A stretch of DNA of 6,428 nucleotides, taken from contig DKJQ01000239.1 in assembly GCA_002454845.1 (NCBI GenBank), forward strand, positions 1 through 6,428, written 5' to 3'. Each line of letters starts with the position of its first letter. Position 1 is the stretch's first letter. The translations under genes and the position numbers were made by a program. The notes beneath the pieces are model-generated. The model was not told the origin of the DNA. It made no database searches and saw only the letters and a list, made by a program, of their open reading frames with translations. Below, piece by piece: positions 1 to 4,851 of the stretch. This stretch comes from Ignavibacteria bacterium UBA6688. Its GTDB lineage: Bacteria; Bacteroidota; Ignavibacteria; UBA10030.

Positions 1-2178
1 TTCAAAGTGCACCGTCGCTTTCATGGCATCCCCCCGCCCATTCACTTGAATCACCTTCCCCTTCCCGAACATCTCGTGTTGCACGAGGGAGCCCTTCTTA
101 ATCTCGAAAACTTCCTGGGATTCATCCTCATAATCGGGCAAATCATCCGCAAAATGCCTTTCTTCGGCGCGATGCACTGGAACGGAGGGGCGCTCATGCA
201 TCGACCTCCGGCGATGATCCAGCGCCGGACCATCATGCGACCGGCGGGGACTCTTGGGTTCCACCACGACCAGACCACCCTCCCCAATTTCCGCGATGAA
301 GCGTGAGGGACTCGTGAAGAGGAGGTCGCCAAAACGATAACGCATGCGAGTCTTACTGAAATAGAGCTTCCGCTGAGCCCTCGTTATCCCAACATAGAAT
401 AACCTCCGTTCTTCTTCGAGCTCCGGTCGTTCGATCGTCGCTGTGTAGAACGGCAACAAGCCTTCCTCAAGGCCTGCAACAAACACGATCGGGAACTCGA
501 GTCCCTTCGAGGCGTGGAGCGTCATCAGCGTCACAACATTCCGGGTCCCTTCCCACGTATCGATGTCTGCCACGAGAGAGACTTCCTCCAGGAAAGCCTC
601 CAGCGTGCCATCGGGGTGTTCCTCGCTGAACTCTGAGATCGCGGAAAGCAGCTCCTGCACGTTCTCCCACCGCGCCATCGAATCCGTCGTTCGTTCCTCT
701 TTAAAGGATTGGAGGATGCCCAGATCATCCACCATGGACCGGGCAAGCTCGCTGATAGACATTTTCGCTTTCAGGGAGATATATTTTTCGATAAAGGTCC
801 GGAACTGAGTGATGCTCTTTTTCGCCCTCTCCTGTAACCCCTCCACCTGGTCGATAAGGGAGGCTGCATGGAAGAGTGGGAGGGCACGCTCCTGAGCAAA
901 CAATTCTACGCGTTCCATCGACGTCTCCCCGATCCCACGCGTGGGGTAATTGACAACGCGGCTGAAGCTTTCGTCGTCCCGAGGATTGGTCAGAAGGCGC
1001 AGATAGGCGAGAATGTCCTTGATCTCTTTCCGCTCATAGAACCTGATTCCGCCGACAATAACATACGGGATACCGTTCCTCCGCAAGACATCTTCGAGAG
1101 ATCGGGATTGCGCGTTCGTCCGGTACAAAATCGCCACATCCTTCAGCCCCAGATGATGATCGCCGATTTCTTGCTGAATCGCATGCAGGATTTGATACGC
1201 TTCATCCCGGTCGTCCGCGCACTCGATCAAGACGACAGGATCTCCCTCGGGATTTTCCGTCCAGAGATCTTTCTTTAACTGATCGATATTATTCTTGATA
1301 AGTCGGTCAGCGACAGAGAGGATGTGTTTTGTGGAACGGTAGTTCTGTTCCAACCGGAAGGTCTGGCACCCAGGGTAATCCTTGGAGAAATCGAGGATGT
1401 TCCGGATATCCGCACCGCGAAACGCGTAAATGCTCTGCGCATCGTCCCCCACGACGCAGATGTTCTTGTGACGGAGCGAGAGAAGCTTGATCATCTCGTA
1501 CTGTGCCCGGTTGGTATCCTGGAATTCATCGACCAGGGCAAACTTGAACCGATGATGGTACTGTTCCAGGATATCGTGGTGCTTGTTGAAGAGCTCAATT
1601 GGCTTGATCAACAAGTCATCGAAGTCCATGGCATTGCTCCGGTGCAGCGTCTTTTCATACTCCAGATAGACCGTAGCGACTTTCTCGTCAATGAAGTCTG
1701 TCCCCAACCCGGCAAACACGTCTGGACTCAGCATCTGGTTCTTTGCATGACTGATACGGGAGCGTACGACCTGCGGTGGGACCTGCTGCTGAGAGACATT
1801 CACCCTCTCCATGCATTTCTTCATGGCTTTCAGCGAATCGTCGCTATCGTAGATCGTAAAGGACCGGGTGTATCCGAGGAGTTCAGCTTCCCGCCTGAGA
1901 ATTCTGGCAAAGATTGAATGAAACGTCCCCATCCAGAGTTCCTTTGCACCCTCCCCCACCAGGTTGCGAATGCGTTCTTTCATCTCATTGGCTGCCTTGT
2001 TGGTAAAGGTCAGCGCAAGGATTTGGTACGGCGGCACACCACAGCTCATCAGGTGGGCAATGCGATAGGTCAACACACGGGTTTTGCCGCTCCCGGCCCC
2101 GGCAATAATCATGACAGGGCCATTGACAGCTTTCGCGGCCTCCTGCTGGACTTGGTTGAGATCTTTCAGAAAGGACAT
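1..2178 (-). CDS. pcrA: UvrD/PcrA-type ATP-dependent DNA helicase (superfamily 1A), 3' end cut by window edge
   Basis: A 3'-to-5' DNA helicase that unwinds DNA in nucleotide excision and mismatch repair and clears replication blocks. 726 residues are visible with no internal stop. Motifs occur in order: Q motif near N8-Q11; Walker A GAGSGKT at 27-33 (K32); motif Ia TFTNKAANEMKER; motif II VDEFQDTN at 216-223; motif III GDDAQSIYAFRG at 244-255; motif IV EQNYRS at 277-282; motif V TLHASKGLEF at 553-562; motif VI EEERRLFYVGITRAQ at 588-602. A charged linker (about 640-695) leads to a GSLVQHEMFGKGKVIQV segment typical of the C-terminal Tudor-like, RNA-polymerase-binding domain. The protein should end within a few tens of residues beyond base 1. 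The start at 2178 places LNQVQQEA at the family-typical distance. An in-frame ATG at 2256 would add 26 unlike residues. No Shine-Dalgarno precedes 2178. It could be named uvrD; PcrA and UvrD are not separable here. Confidence 0.95.
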   Translation of the reverse strand, partial: MSFLKDLNQVQQEAAKAVNGPVMIIAGAGSGKTRVLTYRIAHLMSCGVPPYQILALTFTNKAANEMKERIRNLVGEGAKELWMGTFHSIFARILRREAELLGYTRSFTIYDSDDSLKAMKKCMERVNVSQQQVPPQVVRSRISHAKNQMLSPDVFAGLGTDFIDEKVATVYLEYEKTLHRSNAMDFDDLLIKPIELFNKHHDILEQYHHRFKFALVDEFQDTNRAQYEMIKLLSLRHKNICVVGDDAQSIYAFRGADIRNILDFSKDYPGCQTFRLEQNYRSTKHILSVADRLIKNNIDQLKKDLWTENPEGDPVVLIECADDRDEAYQILHAIQQEIGDHHLGLKDVAILYRTNAQSRSLEDVLRRNGIPYVIVGGIRFYERKEIKDILAYLRLLTNPRDDESFSRVVNYPTRGIGETSMERVELFAQERALPLFHAASLIDQVEGLQERAKKSITQFRTFIEKYISLKAKMSISELARSMVDDLGILQSFKEERTTDSMARWENVQELLSAISEFSEEHPDGTLEAFLEEVSLVADIDTWEGTRNVVTLMTLHASKGLEFPIVFVAGLEEGLLPFYTATIERPELEEERRLFYVGITRAQRKLYFSKTRMRYRFGDLLFTSPSRFIAEIGEGGLVVVEPKSPRRSHDGPALDHRRRSMHERPSVPVHRAEERHFADDLPDYEDESQEVFEIKKGSLVQHEMFGKGKVIQVNGRGDAMKATVHFE

Positions 2179-2189
2179 AGGATGATGAA

Positions 2190-2282
2190 CTATGGTAGCG
2201 AAAAAACAAGCGGCACGCAAAAGATGGTCCGTCTCATGCTGTCGCGCGGGTTCCATGAAATAGCAATCGGGGGAAAGTCCAT
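2190..2282 (-). CDS. Candidate 30-codon leader ORF upstream of the helicase
   Basis: A short ORF starts at ATG 2282-2280 and ends at TAG 2192-2190, 11 bases before the helicase start and in a different frame. The peptide begins MDFPPIAISWNPRDSMRR and ends in a hydrophobic stretch, TIFCVPLVFSLP. I recognise no family, and it is too short for composition tests. The reason to list it is its ribosome-binding site, a nine-base perfect match to the anti-Shine-Dalgarno, which is much stronger than that of any other gene in the window. The helicase start just downstream has none. It may be a leader peptide that couples translation into the helicase gene. Equally, the ORF may be chance and the purine-rich block may serve another role. 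Both interleaved inverted repeats described for this gap have an arm inside this ORF. Confidence 0.35.
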   Translation of the reverse strand: MDFPPIAISWNPRDSMRRTIFCVPLVFSLP

Positions 2283-2317
2283 TCCACCTCCTTCGTTGGA
2301 ACGAACCCGCCCCCGAT
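2246..2317 (-). promoter_or_regulatory. Interleaved inverted repeats (possible pseudoknot or switching leader structure)
   Basis: Reading the minus strand, arm A is ATCGGGGG (2317-2310) and pairs perfectly with CCCCCGAT (2273-2266). Arm B is GCGGGTTC (2310-2303) and pairs perfectly with GAACCCGC (2253-2246). The order is A-B-A'-B', so the stems interleave; they share base 2310. A small hairpin, TTCGTT-CC-AACGAA (2305-2292), sits between them and touches the first two bases of the Shine-Dalgarno. The A-A' loop contains the Shine-Dalgarno and ATG 2282, while A' and B' fall in codons 4-6 and 10-13 of the 30-codon ORF. Pairing is visible; folding and function are inferred. Confidence 0.3.
2285..2293 (-). 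promoter_or_regulatory. Very strong Shine-Dalgarno sequence before the 30-codon ORF
   Basis: On the minus strand the sequence is AAGGAGGTG, a nine-base perfect complement to the canonical 16S rRNA 3' tail. The GGAGG core lies four bases before ATG 2282, which is slightly short spacing. It is 107 bases upstream of the helicase ATG at 2178, too far to serve that start directly. The match is visible in the sequence; its use by ribosomes is inferred. Confidence 0.5.
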
Positions 2318-2329
2318 ACTCTTGAAGCG

Positions 2330-4303
2330 TTATTCTTCCTCGCCGGCGCGGAGCTTTTCCAGCACGGAAAAATCCTCGAGCGTTGTCGTATCGCCGCTCA
2401 CCGTTCCGCTGGATGCAATCTCACGGAGCAACCGGCGCATGATCTTGCCGCTGCGGGTCTTTGGCAATGCGTCGCTGAAGCGGATATCGTCCGGCTTTGC
2501 CATGGCGCCGATCTCTTGTCCGACATGCATGCGCAACTCCTCCTTCAAATCAGGACCCGGCGTACGTCCTCCCTCCAGGGTTACGAATGCACAGATGGCA
2601 GAACCCTTGATCTCGTCCGGCTTGGCGACAACCGCCGCTTCAGCAACAAAGGGATGACTGACAAGCGCACTTTCAATTTCCGCAGTCCCGAGCCTGTGTC
2701 CGGAGACGTTAATGACGTCGTCCACCCTTCCCATGATCCAGAAGTAACCGTCCTTATCCCGTCGCGCACCGTCACCGGTGAAATACACTCCCTTGATTTC
2801 ACTCCAATATTGCTTCTTGAATCTCTCGGGGTCGCCATAAATCGTGCGCAGCATGGAGGGCCAGGGTTTGCGGATGACGAGATATCCTCCCTGATTCTTC
2901 CCGACAGACTTTCCGTCACGGTTGACAATGTCGGCGTCGATTCCGGGAAACGGCAGGGTTGCCGTCCCCGGTTTCAACGGGGTTGCCCCCGGAAGGGGCG
3001 AGATCATAATAGCCCCTGTCTCCGTCTGCCACCATGTATCGACGATCGGACATTTCCCCTTGCCGATGATTTTGTGATACCACATCCACGCTTCGGGGTT
3101 GATGGGCTCGCCCACAGTTCCGAGGAGACGAAGCGACGTCAAGTCATGCTTCAGCGGCCATTGCTCTCCCCATTTTATGAAAGCCCTGATCGCCGTGGGA
3201 GCCGTATAGAAGATGTTGACCTTGTACCGGTCGATGATCTTCCAGAACCGATCCGGTTCCGGCCAATTGGGTGCACCTTCATACATGACCGTTGTTGCCC
3301 CGTTCGCCAACGGACCATAGACCACGTAGGAATGCCCGGTAACCCATCCGATGTCGGCGGTACACCAGAAGGTATCCTCATCCTTCAGGTCGAATACCAG
3401 TTTTGTCGTAATATAAACCCCCGTCAGGTATCCGCCTGTTGTGTGCAGAACTCCCTTGGGCTTGCCCGTACTTCCGCTCGTATACAGGATGTAGAGAGGA
3501 TGTTCGGAATCGAGTTTTTCCGCTTCGCACCGGTCATCGGCCGTTTCCATCAACCCATCCCACCAAAAATCCCGACCGGGCTCCATGTGGATCTCGGCAT
3601 GGGTGCGACGGTAGACGACCACACTCTGCACCGAGGGGGTATGCTTCAGGGCCTCGTCGACGTTTTTCTTGAGCGGGAGCACAGCGCCTCTCCGGTATCC
3701 GCCATCGGCTGTGATGACCAGATTCGCCTGTGCGTCGGTAATCCGATCGACAAGGGCCTGCGGGCTGAATCCTCCGAAAATAATGGAGTGGGTCGCCCCG
3801 ATTCTTGCACATGCAAGCATGGCGATGGCAAGCTCCGGGACCAGGGGCATATAGATAACAACACGGTCTCCCTTTTCGACCCCCAGTTTCTTGAGAACGT
3901 TGGCAAATTTGCAGACATCGGTATAGAGCTGTTGATAGGTGAGCGTGCGGGAATCTCCCGGTTCACCTTCCCAGATAATGGCCGCTTTGTTCTTGCGCCA
4001 GGACCCCAAGTGGCGATCGAGACAGTTATAGGCGACGTTGATCTTTCCTCCCACAAACCATTTGGCAAACGGAAGCTTCCACTGAAGAACGGTATTCCAT
4101 TTCTTGAACCAAACGAGCTCCCCGGCAATCCTGGCCCAGAACCGTTCGGGGTTCTTGATGGAAGCGGCGTACATGCTTTTGTACTTGTCAAAAGAGGAAA
4201 TGTGCGCATTCCTGGAAAATGCAGCGCTTGGTTTGAAGACCCGTTCTTCCTTGAGAATGGAGGAAATCTCATCCGAACCGTTCGCACGGTGTTTGGAACT
4301 CAT
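2330..4303 (-). CDS. acs: AMP-forming acetyl-coenzyme A synthetase
   Basis: A cytoplasmic ligase that makes acetyl-CoA from acetate, ATP and CoA through an acetyl-AMP intermediate. The length of 657 residues is normal for full-length Acs. The N-terminal Acs domain (about 30-90) is followed by the P-loop YTSGSTGKPKG at 274-284, the core motif VDTWWQTETG at 421-430, TGD at 509-511, and the A8 hinge GRVDDVINVSGHRLGT at 525-540 with hinge D528. The C-terminal PKTRSGKIMRR at 614-624 includes K620, the lysine that is reversibly acetylated in studied homologues. Residues matching the acetate pocket of Salmonella Acs (V321, T322, V397, W425) are all present, which favours acetate over propionate. The start is supported by AAGGAG seven bases upstream and a promoter in the 95-base gap. 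It may be transcribed separately from the envelope genes upstream. Nothing is broken or missing. Confidence 0.98.
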   Translation of the reverse strand: MSSKHRANGSDEISSILKEERVFKPSAAFSRNAHISSFDKYKSMYAASIKNPERFWARIAGELVWFKKWNTVLQWKLPFAKWFVGGKINVAYNCLDRHLGSWRKNKAAIIWEGEPGDSRTLTYQQLYTDVCKFANVLKKLGVEKGDRVVIYMPLVPELAIAMLACARIGATHSIIFGGFSPQALVDRITDAQANLVITADGGYRRGAVLPLKKNVDEALKHTPSVQSVVVYRRTHAEIHMEPGRDFWWDGLMETADDRCEAEKLDSEHPLYILYTSGSTGKPKGVLHTTGGYLTGVYITTKLVFDLKDEDTFWCTADIGWVTGHSYVVYGPLANGATTVMYEGAPNWPEPDRFWKIIDRYKVNIFYTAPTAIRAFIKWGEQWPLKHDLTSLRLLGTVGEPINPEAWMWYHKIIGKGKCPIVDTWWQTETGAIMISPLPGATPLKPGTATLPFPGIDADIVNRDGKSVGKNQGGYLVIRKPWPSMLRTIYGDPERFKKQYWSEIKGVYFTGDGARRDKDGYFWIMGRVDDVINVSGHRLGTAEIESALVSHPFVAEAAVVAKPDEIKGSAICAFVTLEGGRTPGPDLKEELRMHVGQEIGAMAKPDDIRFSDALPKTRSGKIMRRLLREIASSGTVSGDTTTLEDFSVLEKLRAGEEE

Positions 4304-4310
4304 GCACGCT

Positions 4311-4316
4311 CTCCTT
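4311..4316 (-). promoter_or_regulatory. Shine-Dalgarno sequence for acs
   Basis: AAGGAG on the minus strand lies seven bases before ATG 4303, at ideal spacing. It fixes the acs start and shows that this organism uses Shine-Dalgarno initiation. Confidence 0.85.
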
Positions 4317-4362
4317 ACTGCATAGATGAAATAACTATAGGATGGTGATCCGAAGTGAAACG

Positions 4363-4391
4363 AGTATACTTAAAACGGGTTTGAAAGACAA
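4363..4391 (-). promoter_or_regulatory. Predicted sigma70-type promoter for acs
   Basis: On the minus strand a -35 box TTGTCT (4391-4386, four of six consensus bases) is followed after exactly 17 bases by a -10 box TATACT (4368-4363, five of six). Transcription would begin near 4356, giving an untranslated leader of roughly 50 bases before ATG 4303. The -10 box lies inside a perfect 8-base palindrome, AGTATACT (4363-4370). The promoter starts eight bases beyond the lipoprotein stop codon. If the organism is Bacteroidota, whose main sigma factor prefers a different consensus, this call would weaken. Confidence 0.5.
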
Positions 4392-4398
4392 GCATGTG

Positions 4399-4809
4399 CT
4401 AGGGACGGACATAGGTCGATTCGCGGAGGGTTCCATTCGTACCCGTTGCCTCAAAAAAGTACCATGACGTCCGTGGTTGCAGGATGTGCACAGTGAAGGT
4501 GGTATCGTAGCGGATGTCCCGTATCTCGTACGATCTCCCTGTTTCTTCAATGAAGGTCGCATACACCTGGTATTCAAACAAGGTGTCAGTCTGCCGGGAG
4601 AGAATGGCTCTGAAGCTATATCCGGAGTTTTGCCCCAATACTCCAGCGAGTCGAACTGAAAGTGAATCCGAACGGGTTGAGTCAGGGACGGAGAGTACTT
4701 CCACCGAGGCGAGGACGCTGGATTCGTACCGCTCGTTCAAACCGGTACTGCAACTGACCAGTGTGAGTGCCGGCGCACATGCAAACGTATTGAGGATTCT
4801 CAACAGCAT
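4399..4809 (-). CDS. Small predicted lipoprotein, family not recognised
   Basis: A 136-residue protein with a lipoprotein signal peptide: R4, a hydrophobic stretch at about 5-19, and lipobox L17-V18-S19-C20. Lipidation at C20 would anchor it in a membrane. Serine follows the cysteine, with no aspartate, which by the E. coli rule favours the outer membrane. The mature part (about 33-135) alternates hydrophobic and polar residues in short strands (SVEVLSV, LSVRLAGVLG, YSFRAIL, FEYQVYATF, TFTVHIL, WYFFEATG). This suggests an all-beta, immunoglobulin-like sandwich. There is no catalytic motif. The start is supported by the signal peptide; AAGGA lies ten bases upstream. The gene begins 42 bases after the beta-rich protein gene ends, on the same strand, so co-transcription and a shared envelope role are likely but unproven. 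I cannot assign a function. Confidence 0.8.
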   Translation of the reverse strand: MLLRILNTFACAPALTLVSCSTGLNERYESSVLASVEVLSVPDSTRSDSLSVRLAGVLGQNSGYSFRAILSRQTDTLFEYQVYATFIEETGRSYEIRDIRYDTTFTVHILQPRTSWYFFEATGTNGTLRESTYVRP

Positions 4810-4819
4810 GCGAAATTCA

Positions 4820-4824
4820 TCCTT
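4820..4824 (-). promoter_or_regulatory. Weak Shine-Dalgarno for the lipoprotein gene
   Basis: AAGGA on the minus strand lies ten bases before ATG 4809, slightly long spacing. It supports translation from 4809. An ATG overlapping this site is in another frame and reaches a stop after six codons. Confidence 0.45.
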
Positions 4825-4851
4825 GGAGCACGTGAGGAGGTGGGACCAGCA

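Larger units (their letters stand above)
2179..2329 (-). other. acs-helicase intergenic region
   Basis: This 151-base gap holds the candidate 30-codon ORF, its Shine-Dalgarno and two interleaved inverted repeats. It has no convincing intrinsic terminator after acs. A run of six T on the minus strand (2206-2201) is not preceded by a GC-rich hairpin. No good sigma70 promoter for the helicase is visible; the best pair, TTGCGT and TACCAT 17 bases apart, would start transcription only about 7 bases before ATG 2178. The helicase may therefore be read through from the acs promoter. Confidence 0.6.

Noticed and set aside
868..1917. Plus-strand open frames of 136 and 197 codons opposite the helicase
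   Set aside because: They overlap conserved helicase motifs on the other strand and have no domain or ribosome-binding support.
2192..2220. Possible helicase promoter TTGCGT-17-TACCAT
   Set aside because: The -10 match is only four of six, and transcription would start about 7 bases before the ATG. The pair is weak enough to be chance.
2201..2220. T-run after acs read as an intrinsic terminator
   Set aside because: Six T occur on the minus strand, but the preceding bases form only about three complementary pairs, so there is no stable stem.
3646..4287. A 213-codon minus-strand frame overlapping the acs 5' half
   Set aside because: It is an alternative frame of acs. The acs frame carries all family motifs, and this one is rich in S, R and P with none.
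2516..4348. A 610-codon open frame on the plus strand opposite acs
   Set aside because: It is the antisense of a complete, motif-perfect acetyl-CoA synthetase. Its translation shows no recognisable domain and is rich in R, P, G and H, as expected of an antisense shadow in a GC-rich gene. Long stop-free antisense frames arise from codon bias.
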